From positions 21,140,001 through 21,204,000 of the forward strand of contig OU612075.1 of assembly GCA_914767715.1 (NCBI GenBank): DNA of 64,000 nucleotides, read 5' to 3'. The DNA is from Membranipora membranacea (lineage: Eukaryota; Bryozoa; Gymnolaemata; Cheilostomatida; Membraniporidae). Numbering within the stretch: the first letter of the stretch is position 1; every line of letters begins with the position of its first letter. The notes below the pieces were generated by a model, which was not told the origin of the DNA, did no database searches, and saw nothing but the letters and a program-made list of their open reading frames with translations. Made by a program: the position numbers and the translations under genes. This document shows positions 38,601 to 49,492 of the stretch, piece after piece.

Positions 38601-40561
38601 GAGACATGAGTTGATATGCGAGATGAGTGCATAACCTGAAGATGTGTGAATGAGACATTATTATATTATTATACATGCTCATACCTTGTTACCCAGAGTG
38701 AATACCAGACTGAAAACAGGAAGTCTATCAGCAGATGTACTCCCTAGTATACATAATCCTTCTACATCTCTCCACGCCTCCAGGGCTTGACTGTAACACA
38801 TAATCATCAATCATGAATGCAAATATTTACCAATGTCATAAATTTTGGTGATAATAGGTAACTTCGCGACCTTGGTATCTATATTAAATAATCATTAATT
38901 ATAATCATTTTCATGGGGAAATCCAACTGAATCCAACTTGAATTCAAGTTGTCTCCCTTTTACCAATGAGGAGATAATTCTAAGTTTCATGTCAATATCA
39001 TTGAAAAACCGTATACCTAATCATAAAATCTATTCAGTTGGATTTCCCCATGAAAATGATTATAATTAATGATTATTTAATATAGATACCAAGGGCGCGA
39101 AGTTACCTAATATACCATCTTGCCTCATAATGAGACCAAACCCTTTTTTAATGTTCTATTGGTCTAAGTACAAAAAAACCAGTTACCACTTTTGATTTTC
39201 GTACCCATTCTTATGGCAAGATAATTTTTAATAGCTGCTAGCAAACTCGAGGTCTCCATAGTAAAAAACTTTGGCTGGCAAGTGACGAAATTTCTTGTGT
39301 AGTGCTAACGTTTGATATTAAATATCAATCATTTAAAGCACTAAATTAATTGCGAAAAATATTCATTTGGCTGTAAATTTTGGAACATAAATGTTATAGG
39401 CTAGGGTCATGCGGCCTGCAAGAAAGCATTGTGACAATATAGTCTATCTCTGCAGTGCTGCAATGGAGGAGCTCCCTTCCATCAAGAAAGGCAACCCCAA
39501 GAGTTCAAGGTTATGTGATACCAAATCATTGTTCAATTGAGGCCAAAATATTTCCAAATCATGGGTTTCCATCGTTTATCTAATTAGGAGCGCAGTCTAG
39601 GTGAATTAATTCAAGCCCTATGTTGTAGAGACAAACGTATGCCTCAACAGTTCGCACAGAATGAGGTAGCGCTGGACATAAACAAATTGATCACTGGTCT
39701 ATTTTCATGTACTTTATTTAGTCTTTACTGATAATTAGAGAACAGCTAGAAGTTACCTGTAGAGTAGTTTCTCTCTGCTGACTATAGTAGATACTCCTAC
39801 TGCTCTCTTGAGTTGGAACACCATACCAGCCCTGATAGAACCGATTATATCTGGTGTCCCTCCCTCTTCTCGAGCTTCTATCTACAGTAATACCACAGAT
39901 AATATACCAACAGATGCGCTGAGAAATAGTGTCAGATTTCACAACCACGCAAATTAACACTTTAGGTTTAACTTACAGAACCCGATTAGATATTTTACAT
40001 TCTTATCCAAAAAAACAATTATGCTGTAAACTATGTACCTACAGTTGTGATACATGACAGAATCTGTCTCATATGGATGACAGGTAACAACCAGGGAAGA
40101 ACTTCATCATCAGTTTAGGGTGCTTAGCTTTTGTTTTGCTTACAAATCCAGCTAGCACAAAATTTGAGCTAGTTGAGGTAGGAGCTTATACAAGAGGCTG
40201 AGTAAATATCCGCTAGTAATCAATTTCACTATTTCAAGCGTGTGGGAAACAGCAATCTTCTCCTCCTGCAAATACCTAACTCCTATAGGGTATGCATGTT
40301 GACAATGGCTAGCCAAGCTGTGGGGATGAGTATTTAGGCCATGAGTGAGGACTTATATCTGTTACCCTGTTACGTACCTCCTGTAGATATGTATGATGTT
40401 CCTTTCTAACAAAGAAGACAGTACCTCCCCCACACTGAGCCGGTACCGGGTTCACAAATAACTTCTTCTTAGCGATCAGCACTCCAGGACAGCCTGGGCC
40501 ACCCAGAAACTTGTGTGGAGACAACACTATTGCATCTTTGTATATGTATTGCTGATCATCA
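29639..40561 (-). CDS. class V aminotransferase (cysteine desulfurase-like) fused to TtcA-type tRNA thiolase; 5' incomplete
   Basis: Exons in frame: 40378-40561, 39757-39881, 38685-38790, 38042-38256, 37408-37518, 36896-37091, 36219-36384, about 35872-36047 (3' end unresolved), 35381-35736, 35004-35126, 34526-34643, 33867-34020, 31189-31378, 29639-29899. The first half is a PLP enzyme: [13 protein letters not shown] holds the PLP-binding Lys, [11 protein letters not shown] follows, and [12 protein letters not shown] carries Cys where desulfurases have the catalytic Cys. A low-complexity Ala/Pro/Thr linker follows, then a PP-loop ATPase with [11 protein letters not shown], the CxxC of [20 protein letters not shown] and a third Cys in ENCPAC, as in TtcA (tRNA 2-thiocytidine synthesis). 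About 820 residues are visible, ending in a basic Ser/Gln-rich tail. A desulfurase feeding sulfur to its own thiolase is the natural inference. The N-terminal part of the aminotransferase is not found upstream in this window. Confidence 0.82.
29938..29998. repeat. short GCAGAGCAGT tandem repeat
   Basis: GTGCAGAGCA/GAGCAGTGCA words repeat imperfectly in the last intron of the desulfurase-TtcA gene, close to its acceptor. Confidence 0.7.
30515..30935. repeat. large imperfect palindrome (about 200-base arms)
   Basis: The two halves are reverse complements at moderate divergence around a centre near 30720. For example GCTGTCAAAAGGTCCAGCAC near 30552 pairs with GTGCTGGTCCTTTTGATAGC near 30880. 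Translations from the two strands are alike ([14 protein letters not shown] on one, [14 protein letters not shown] on the other), which is the mark of an inverted duplication and not of coding. It is a probable fold-back or MITE-like element in the last intron of the desulfurase-TtcA gene. Confidence 0.8.
31777..32747 (-). CDS. nested zinc-ribbon protein with Arg/Ser-rich C-terminal tail
   Basis: Two exons, 32548-32747 and 31777-32107, join by a clean GT-AG intron (phase 2) into 176 residues. An upstream in-frame ATG at 32813 would add 22. After a short Arg/Ser-rich N-terminus, residues 25-66 form a compact zinc-ribbon-like module with CxxC at 27-30 and CxxC at 55-58, similar in pattern to the DUF5679 family. 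The whole second exon (about 109 residues) is extremely basic: runs of [22 protein letters not shown] and a few Cys, ending QCVQTEE. No transmembrane segment or signal peptide is present. It looks nuclear or nucleic-acid-binding, comparable in composition to protamine-like, viral-core-like or SR proteins. It lies wholly inside one intron of the desulfurase-TtcA gene, on the same strand. AATAAA overlaps its stop codon. Function unknown. Confidence 0.65.
33738..33830 (+). mobile_element. LINE 3' tail fragment
   Basis: A pyrimidine-rich run, then CACTATTTGGGAAACATTTC, GAAATGATATAGTCTGCCAAATAAG and AAATAAACAAAAAA. It matches the 3' tail of the LINE remnant at 11930-12025 base for base over much of its length. 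It is a short 5'-truncated copy in an intron of the desulfurase-TtcA gene. Confidence 0.6.
34773..34816. repeat. inverted repeat
   Basis: Arms ACCAAGGAGTTAGAGAC and GTCTCTGACTCCTTGGT pair with one mismatch around a 9-base centre, in an intron of the desulfurase-TtcA gene. Similar CCAAGGAG/CTCCTTGG arms occur near 25864-25885. Confidence 0.7.
38856..39108. repeat. fold-back element, 77-base arms
   Basis: Arms 38856-38932 and 39032-39108 are reverse complements with a single mismatch, separated by 99 bases. The spacer contains a smaller palindrome (CAACTTGAATTCAAGTTG). It sits in an intron of the desulfurase-TtcA gene (between exons 38685-38790 and 39757-39881). Near-identity of the arms implies a young insertion or ongoing arm correction. 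Confidence 0.9.
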
Positions 40562-41849
40562 CTGGAAAATAAAGTAAGCGGAAGGTTGTCAGCTCTGAGG
40601 AATTATGAGGAGAAAGTTTAGTTCAACATTGTATGTGACTTGCGTAGCATAGCAGAGCATATAGTCACATTATATAGTCATATATACAGTCGCATTATAT
40701 AGTCAGAGCATATAGTCACATAACCTCATTCGGAACATTGCTATTCAATCATATGTTATCAACTTGATCAACAATGTAATGATACTCTATTAACTTTACT
40801 TTCTGTTTTTTTAGTTCTATTCTTGTCTGGCACTGAGTGTAATATTTGCAATGCGATGACTTTGGTTGCCAATAAAAGTATATAACAGGCTGTTTAATGG
40901 TTTGATATTCTCTCATCAATGTCTGAACTTTCTTGATTATTTAGAAGGTGACTGAGGAGTTATTTGGCAAGCTGTTGGTGAGTATTTACGTAGTAAAGCC
41001 AACCTTGGCTCTAATGTCAAAGCATTTTTGCTTTTAGAAATGTGTGACGATGTTTAATGAGCGCTTCTGGGTTTTAAGAAAATTGAGTTGGCAATTCATT
41101 GCTTGGTTCGAAGCCAATCAGTATAACCACTATGAATTGGTCAGGGGTGAGCAAACGATTTGAGTGGTTGGCCTTTTGACCAACAGTCTGCAATAATGCA
41201 TATTTACGTGAGGGTCATTATTCCGCCGTAGCATCAGAATTGATTCTACTGCGCTGGAGATCCCAAATAAAAGGTCTAACCGACATGGAAAATAATGAAA
41301 AAAAACATGGAAAAATATAAAAATGCCATTTCGACCGACTTGTGGCATGTCTCTATAGTGCACAGAGAGGGTCTTTTATCATAGTCATTTTGTAAGCGAT
41401 AAGCCTCCTTTGGCACCAAGCGTAACCTTTTTGTCATTGCCGCTGTAGTGATCCTTTCTATATTTTTTGCAAGAAGAAGGAAACTTGCTTCACTATTTTC
41501 AGTCAATGCTAGCATAACCCATTTATCAGAAAAAAAATAACTCCTATAAGCCAAAAAGCTATGGTGTTTTCATTTTGACAATTATGAGGTAAATAATGTT
41601 CGCATCGATATAAGTTCCGCTTTAGGTCACACAGTTTTTGTGTGAATCTATCGTACACCAGAGTGTTTGATGATCTCAACTCAATACCACAGTTGGACTT
41701 TATTTTGACGGCTGTAGCAATTAGCGATCAAACCAGAGTCAACATGTGACAAATTATAGTATGCTAGCTCAGCATTTCAGCCATTCCAAAAACATCAGTT
41801 GAGCAAAGAAAATAGAAAATTGATATCAATCAATAAAACATAACGGACA
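40562..41849. other. divergent region upstream of the desulfurase-TtcA gene and first GPCR gene
   Basis: No aminotransferase-like exon is seen here on -, although the exon at 40378-40561 needs an upstream partner (it starts with an acceptor in phase 2). TATAGTCACATTATATAGTCA-like words repeat at about 40655-40725. A pyrimidine run followed by TTGCCAATAAAAGTATATAAC near 40800-40885 resembles the LINE 3' tail at 11930-12025. Two - readings at 41130-41554 show no domain. Confidence 0.45.
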
Positions 41850-44539
41850 ATGACGGGAGACACAAACTCAACACTCACACTGGAGCAGCCTCACACCACC
41901 GCATCCTATCTGAGAAATGAGGTAGCGCCATGGGTACATCTAGCTATACTCATCCTAGGATTAATAGCTAACCCTCTCATCATTGTGGTTCTCAGCAGGA
42001 AAATGATCGGGAGTAAGTACATTATTATTTTATTATACATCTGATCAAAGGCTCAGTACCTCCCAGTGGAAAAATACTATCTCGAGGATTCAAAGCAAAC
42101 CAGAATCAGTTCTCATCAATGTATTCTCATTGACCAGCTCCCAGAGCACGACGCCCGTAATACCTCTCCCTGCATCGAGGGCTCCGAAAATTGATGCCTG
42201 GGCTGCCGGTCTAGATGCTGCCAAGAATTATGATTATTTTGAGCTTCATATTATCAGTGCAATAAAAAACCTAAATAATGCTGATGACATTCTGAGCCCA
42301 CGACTTTTGACATGATATCCCTGTTATCCAGGGTAACATCCATGCTACCTATATATATTTTATATGACACCGAGTCGCAGGTGGTTGGAGGTGGGCAGCG
42401 CGTCTCATCTAAGGTTATAGATGCGGCGACCGAATTCACCGCAGACACTTTCGAAAGAACTAGTTGTGATGTACATGGTCATTTGTGATGACTTTTTGGT
42501 TTATTCTGTTCATTTGATTTTTCTTTCCCACAGGCCCGGCAACTAGAGTGATTCTTGTGTTTCTAGCAGTCACAGATGTGTCCTGCCTTTTGACAAATTT
42601 CTTCCTCCACGTGATTCCAAATTTGACTAAACCCCTCTGGTTCCCGGTAAGTGGTCCCATTGGTTCCCTGTAAGTTGTCCCCCCATGGTTTCCAGGTTAG
42701 TTGTCTTTTTATGGTTTCTGGTAGCAACAAAGTCCAGACCCATGCTTGGTGGTGATAGCTGTTCCAACTAGTCACACCAAGGGCTAGAAGTCTTAAATTG
42801 ATTTACATGGAATGGCTTGCAGATTGTTACTCTGACTTTGTGACCATTAACCATAGTAATGGTAATGGTAATGGTAATGTTAATAGTTTTTCACACAGAT
42901 GAGTAATAAACCTGACACAAGAATGAACTTAATCACCCAAAAGACTTAGAACATGTGTGGACACAAACTTGTTTGATTGAACTGAACATAAGCGTGAAGC
43001 CTTCCTGCTATTATTTCAGGTTGTAACATCAGATCTGTTCTGTCAGGTTGGCTTTGTGATAAATCTGTCTGTATTAACTCTATCTCCGTGGTACATAGTA
43101 CTGGCAACACTGGAGAGATTGTTAGTGTTGTACTATCCCCTCAGGGTTAGTAGTACTTTTGTTAAAGTAATTTATCTGCCTGCATGGAAATGTCTGCGAT
43201 GACTTTAGATTTACAAACTATGCTGACAATTTTGAATGTACTATTTTTGCTTGAATGTGAACACATCAATTGCTTACCATATTCGTGGCAACAAAAAAAT
43301 ATGAAGGGTTTAGATAACGCAAACAAATAACATTTGTTTCCTGTTTGCTACATTCTTTGGCTCTGGCTTAATATTGGCCCATCAGAGAATTTGAACAGGT
43401 TGATAATAGTATTTAATGACTATCGTTGAAGGTGAAGGCATACTGCACAAAAAGGATAGCTGTGATACTTTGCTCTACGATGCCTCTGTTTTGGCTGGCG
43501 GTGTACTCGTGGTGCTATAAATACAGCACAGCTATCAAGAGATCTGATAGGACAACTTGTATGAACGGCAGCAGAGCAAAACAGTCACAATATCAGGCAG
43601 CGTGTATAATGTTTTTATTTCATCATTCCTGCTGTGTTACTGACTATATTCAATGTTGCGATAGTTCTGCGCTTACGTAGTGTCGGAAAAAATCACAGAG
43701 CCTTCATTACTCAAAGGGTGGATCAGGCATCAGCTAAGACTTCACAAGCGACCACTACATTGTCATCAGTAGATAACGGGACACAAATAGAATGTGCATC
43801 TCAAAATACACCACCAAGTATAATCTCTGGCATCATGCAGCCGAAGTCAGAGCCGGATAAATTCCATCTGCGAGCAGGAATACGGTGAGGCTCAGAAATG
43901 AAAATCTCAAATATTACCCAAGACCAATGTATGCACTCATTTCACCATCAATAATTCACAAATTTGTTACCATGCAAATCTAACACGATTTTATCATAAC
44001 TAACTGCCTGACTAAAACATGCATTGGTCTCAGGGTATAGTCTTCAACAGAAAAAACTCGACTTCCGATCATAAAATTATCTCGTGGTTGTACCTCAGAT
44101 AGAGCACAACAACAGGGCATGATATTAATTGCGCAGGATTGCAGGACAGCTCATTGAACATGGGGAGATAAAGAGTATTGTTTTACCCTCTTCCCCTCCT
44201 TGATCTTATATTTATAATTTATCATTTATACTGTAATGGTAACTGTTGTGTATCCATCAATGAAGGAGGGATAACTCTCACTTGTAACTTGTACATTTAT
44301 ACAGGAAAGGGACAAGGCTTGTGATAGCTGCCTCGTTATCATTTATGATACTGATGTTACCGAGAGGGATCTCCTATGCTGTAATGTTCTCCATGGACCC
44401 AAAAAGTCATCAGTATTACAGAAGAAACGATCTGCATATCATAGTGCACTCAACTGTGTGGTGGTTACAATACCTATACCACGCAATCAACTTCTTTATA
44501 TATGTACTGGCTCACAAGAAGTTTAGATTTACTTCATAG
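41850..44539 (+). pseudogene. rhodopsin-like GPCR gene 1 of 6, frameshifted in TM5
   Basis: Exons: 41850-42012, 42534-42646, 43020-43145, 43432-43884, 44305-44539. The plan is that of the other receptors here: N-terminus and TM1; TM2; TM3 with LERLLVLYYPLR in place of DRY; TM4, TM5 and third intracellular loop; TM6 and TM7 with HAINFFIY in place of NPxxY. Conserved Cys are present at the start of TM3 (FCQV) and in the second extracellular loop (TTCMNG). In exon 4 the frame changes inside TM5, at a run of five T (43612-43616). One T fewer would restore agreement with the paralogues and the needed phase at the next intron. All splice sites and the rest of the sequence are intact, so this is either a very recent pseudogene, a polymorphic null or a sequencing error. 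Ligand unknown. Confidence 0.75.
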
Positions 44540-45347
44540 TGACATACTTAGTGCATCACGGTAAAACGCGACCTCAACGACAATAAAAACTTCCAATTCG
44601 ATTCATGACTTGATCGTCAACTACTTAGTTGTATTCCCAAATCCTGATGTTCATGTTACACTTTGTAGCATACTGAAGATCATTTTACTTTAATTTGGTG
44701 ACCTTGTTGTTAATAATGCTCATAAATTCTTTTTTTTTTTATTACTTGGATACCCACAGTGGCTTTATCAAACTTAAACCCAAATTTGTTGATCGCAAAG
44801 ATTCTCTTTTATCTAAAGTACATATATTCACAGATTATTTATAAAACTTGAAGTTCTTGCCAACAGTATTATGACGTGCAAACAGCAACTAAGACTGTCA
44901 TTATCTAACTATTAAGTAATAATATATTCCTTTTTCTTACCTTTCCAGACCAATAATTGTTGTTTTATTTTTAGAAGTGTCACCTATTTCCAGTTTTATT
45001 TGAATTATATCCTAATTGTTCATTATAAACAGCCAAATTTAGAATAACCGGCAGAAAGGATCAAGGGATTATGCCAGGAATACCAAGATCAGGAGTTTGG
45101 GATTTGCTGCGATTAGCTAATTATTACATCACAAAACCAATGTTGTGACACCCAATTAGAAATTTTGCAAGATGAATTTGAGTTTTTTGCTTTTTATGTC
45201 CTCACTGGGTAACGAACATAAAGACAATAAAACAGCTCGCTCGCCTGACAGTAGATCAGTTCGAGTGGTGCAACTACTCAGGTTCCAGCGTTTGAGATTT
45301 TGTTGATCGTATTTGTCAGTAGTTGATAAGAAGGTCTCAAACGAGCC
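44540..45347. other. intergenic region between GPCR genes 1 and 2
   Basis: AT-rich; AATAAA at 44582-44587 shortly after the stop of gene 1 is a good polyadenylation signal. Nothing else is recognised. Confidence 0.4.
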
Positions 45348-47717
45348 ATGAATGTATCCAATGCATCAGATATGAGCAATCTCACGTCAGCACACAGAGA
45401 AGCTGGTGCTGTTGCCGGGGCAGAGATACATCACTTGATGTATATAAACGTAATATCACTGTGGGTGAATGTCGCTATCACTGCACTCGGGATAATCATA
45501 AACCTTCTCGTTCTGGCATTACTTTCCAAGAAAACGAATGCTAGTAAGTTATTCATCACCTGATGTTAATGTACAACTGTAAGGCAAGAAAGAGCATATG
45601 GTATTTGTTTGCTGAACCATATCCCTATATTGTCAACGGTGGGGTCCCCAATGAAGGAAGACAGCTTTCATGGGTCAACCAACTTCTTTGGGACATTATG
45701 TATTGCATAGAAAGCGCGGTTTATGCGTTGTGGCTGACTATATTTGCTGTTGGCAGCAAAGTTATTGGTTATTATACTTTGTAGATGGTGTGTTACGAGT
45801 TATACTCATGTTTTTGGCACTCTCAGATTTAGGATGTCTGATGACAAACTTCCTTGTGTTCGTAGTACCCAGACTTACCTCACCCTGGTTCTCGGTATGT
45901 ACAGTAAAACACGTTACATGATAACTGAAACATCGTTTAGAGTTCCAAATATCTAGGTCATTTGATAGTTTGTAATGCATATGACAACCAGTATACACCT
46001 TTAATACATAGAGAGTAGCTACTGGTTACACTATATTTATGTGGCGATCAGCCATCAATTGTTTTTTGATATGGTGCCAAAATTTACAGAGCAGATAATT
46101 AAGAAACATCATTGGTAAAATTTCAATCCAAAGTTAAGCCTGATACGAGTCAGTTCGATTCTCATCCTCCAGTTAGTGAAGAACTCGAAATTAATAAAGG
46201 CCAATTACGCTTTTTTATAAATGGCAAGATTTATTTGCAATCATTGCTGATTAAATAATCCATGTTTAACATTTCCATATGCATGTGAAAGTGTGTCCAT
46301 TTTTTGTAACTTTTTTGGGTGTGTCTTGAGAGAACCAAGAAAACGTTTTTGTCTCTCAATTAACAGGTGCTCACGTCAGACCTGTCCTGTCAGATAACGA
46401 CAGTCTGGAATCTGGTGATACTGACAATGTCATCATGGTACTTAGTGCTCATCACTGCACAAAGACTTGCTTCAGTCTACGACAAACGCACAGTGAGTAA
46501 AGTGCACAACACTTTATCAATTTGTTTTTAAGGCTCAAGTGTGCCAATATTGCGATAGTGGCGCATCACAACAAAAGCCATTTTTATGTGTGAATGACAA
46601 GCACCAGTCAAACGTTGAGGTAAATATTACCTGGCACCTGTTGACAAACAAACTGATGACCCTGTGAACCTACTCCTGATGATCTACCAACTGAGCACTC
46701 GTGTATCCACCATGAGAGATTGTGTACAAAGAATTTATAACCTGATTTGAATTTCTTGACATCCCCTACTAAATGGTCTTGACAATGCTCTATTTTTGCT
46801 CTTCTTTGATATGATGCAGCACCATGAAATATGAGTTGAGCCTTGTTTAGTGAGCTCAGTGTATCACAAAACTATAAAACCATTATTTGTTTTCAGGCGA
46901 ATAAGTATTTCACTGTTAGGAATACATGGATCACATGTGGTGTGACCCCAATCCTCTGTCTGGTTGTGTATTCGTGGACTTACAACATCAAAGTCTTACA
47001 TAGACATGGAAATCATGCAGTATGCAATCCAGGGCCAAACACGCACAGTGAAAATGAGGCTGCAGGAATATTGTGGTTATGCTTATACTGCTTCGTCCCT
47101 ACGGTCTTGCTGGTAATCCTTCAAACTCTGACAATAGCTCGGACGAGAAAGTTGGGCAACAACACTCAAGCAGCAATGGAGCTCAGTGATAAGGATGTCT
47201 CTTACTCTAGATTCGAGAGGGATGAGAGTGGAGCTCACTCAGCTGACTCCTACAATGTTATCAGGTAAGAAAACCAAAGACTTAAAACATCCAATAGAAG
47301 AATTAGGGATTATCTGCTCTTTTTCAACGAGCACACAACTTTATATTTGGAAATGTCTCCTTTGTGTTACTAGACTCAATGCGGAGACAGAGAGTATCGA
47401 ATTCATCAAAACAATATATAGACATGCCCTTGAGTCTCAATGATATTCTATCCTCAGCAAATGAAAATGACCTCTGTTACCTTCTTTGTTTTATGATTTG
47501 TAGAAGATGGAACTGGCTAGTTTTGATAAGGGCTGCTGCTTTTGTACTGTTGGTGCTACCTAAAGGCCTGTACTACTCAGCTATGTTCTCTATAGACTAC
47601 AACAGGCACTACATGCGCACTAAACATTATATCACAGCTCATGCTGTCCTCTGGTGGATACAGTACTTAAATCCCATTACTAATATCATCTTCATCTACG
47701 CCTTAGTGAAAAAGTAA
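45348..47717 (+). CDS. rhodopsin-like GPCR gene 2 of 6 (divergent)
   Basis: Exons: 45348-45543, 45785-45894, 46367-46492, 46897-47264, 47504-47717; 337 residues. Intron positions and phases (1, 0, 0, 2) match its neighbours, which shows common origin, but the sequence is the most divergent of the six. After TM3 it reads ITAQRLASVYDKRT, so the acidic residue of the (D/E)R pair is replaced by Gln. TM7 has NPITNIIFIY. TM3 Cys (LSCQI) and loop-2 Cys (AVCNPG) remain. The N-terminus has N-glycosylation sites (NVS, NAS, NLT), and the C-terminus stops a few residues after TM7 (ALVKK). It is a plasma-membrane receptor of unknown ligand. The altered ER motif may change G-protein coupling or basal activity. 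Confidence 0.82.
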
Positions 47718-49492
47718 TATAGAGAGGGACTGACCCAATGCGGTCCATTGACTATTGGGGTTTGGTTGGCCCCCAGGTTTGCTCCGACCTGCCTGCAAAC
47801 AGAGAGCAACTTGGCGCAGATATTGCGGCCTAGCCACTAAGGCAAATAATATTTGCCGCCCATGGTTCGGGATGTGGCGTATGATATGACATCTGATTTT
47901 AATCAACCTTTTTTAATCATATAATATACTTTCTCACAGACATACATGTATTATGTACTGTGTACTGTTTACTGTTACTGCGTATTATGTTTTATGTATA
48001 TGTTGTGTGAGTGCATCATTCCTTTTCTTAACTTGTAAAGTAGAGCGTTAACTCTGGCATTGATCCGTAATTTTCAATATCTCAAAGGGGATGTACCTGT
48101 GTTACATTTACCACCAAATGTAAATTTCTAGATTCAAACATTGTAAATTTTCTGTTCTGTTTTCTGCTCTCAGTTTCTTTTACAAAAAAATACAAGCCAT
48201 TAAACATTTGAGGGAAGTAGTTATTGTGGTGTTTTTTGGCATCTAATTTTCCTCTCTGCAAATAGGGAATCTGCTAGAACAAGTAAGTCAGTGAATATTG
48301 GAATTTCTTTTTAACTAATTGGGATGTGTTGGATAACAAATAACACCATGTCGAAGAATAAAGAAAGGAAATGTTGGTTTGTGTCGTTGAATGAAATTAT
48401 CAGCATACAATAAAAATCTCAGGAGGGTGTCATAAGCGCGCCAATCAGCTTTACATTGTGCTACATTTTGATTGGTTTACCATCAAGGTGACATCACAAA
48501 CAGATTTTGGAGATAAATTATAATAAAGCTTGAGTGATTTAATTACAGCCAGCAAAGAGTTTTGTTAGGGGCATTCTCTGGGCATCCTCTGGGAGTTGGT
48601 GCACTCGCCTGATGGGAGCAGAATTTATTAACTCCACTTTTCCTTTGTGATTATGCATCAGCTTGCCAGGATCAGGGGCCTAAGAGAACCCTATGACGTG
48701 GACAGCTAACCACATCTAAGGTATTTTCTATAAATTTATTGCCCCAGGCCTGAGGTGGACAGTGAATACTTTCCTATTTGTACACGTGGACTAATGTTCA
48801 AGATTATAACTATTCTAACAACAACAATAATTAACATTTTCAGTTAAATGTCATTCATGTACAATTGATCATTTGTTTTTGGTTTCGTGTATTTTTGCGC
48901 ATCGGTATTTATTATATTGGTAAGATTATTTAAACGGAAAAAGGGCCCCTTTGTACTTTATACGACTGAGCTATTTTGAAATTTACCACGTTTTTAAATA
49001 TTTTGGGTCCCTAGTTATTGTTTGTTTTCAGATAAAACAGTGATTATGAGAGAAGGCTTATCGGTGATGAAGGGGAGTGGGTCAAGGTCATTATTGATGA
49101 CTCATTGTTCTGTTGGCGCCCATGCTCACCTGGCACAAAAGGAAATCTAGCAGAAACACGTTGTAAAAACAGGGCGCAAAGCAATATTTTTTTGCACATT
49201 TTTATATTTTTGTTCTCATAGTCCAATAACCACAGCCAAATGATACATAATTTGTTTTGCAATCAGCTCAATTAGCAATGAGAAGGCAAAAAATTCCCCT
49301 TATCCCCAAACAATATGAGCAATATTAGTATTTAACATCCAGATGTTCAAGAGCAAACAGGTTTTAACAATCCAAGTCGTTCGTTTGTCAAGTTCAACTT
49401 TTTTGAGTATTATTCCGACTAATTTGATTTTCAAACAACTTTGAGTTAAAACTTTGGCGGATGATTAGGACAAGGTATCCTATCCTGTCATC
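47718..49492. other. intergenic region between GPCR genes 2 and 3
   Basis: 1.8 kb without a supported gene. A GC-richer piece at about 47745-47885 (GTTTGCTCCGACCTGCCTGC, then AACAGAGAGCAACTTGG) shares words with 49740-49925 and 54925-54995, suggesting a dispersed repeat of undefined type. Confidence 0.35.

Noticed and set aside
41130-41554. Two - strand readings tested as missing N-terminal exons of the aminotransferase
   Set aside because: They lack any PLP-enzyme motif and have no donor in the phase needed by the exon at 40378-40561.
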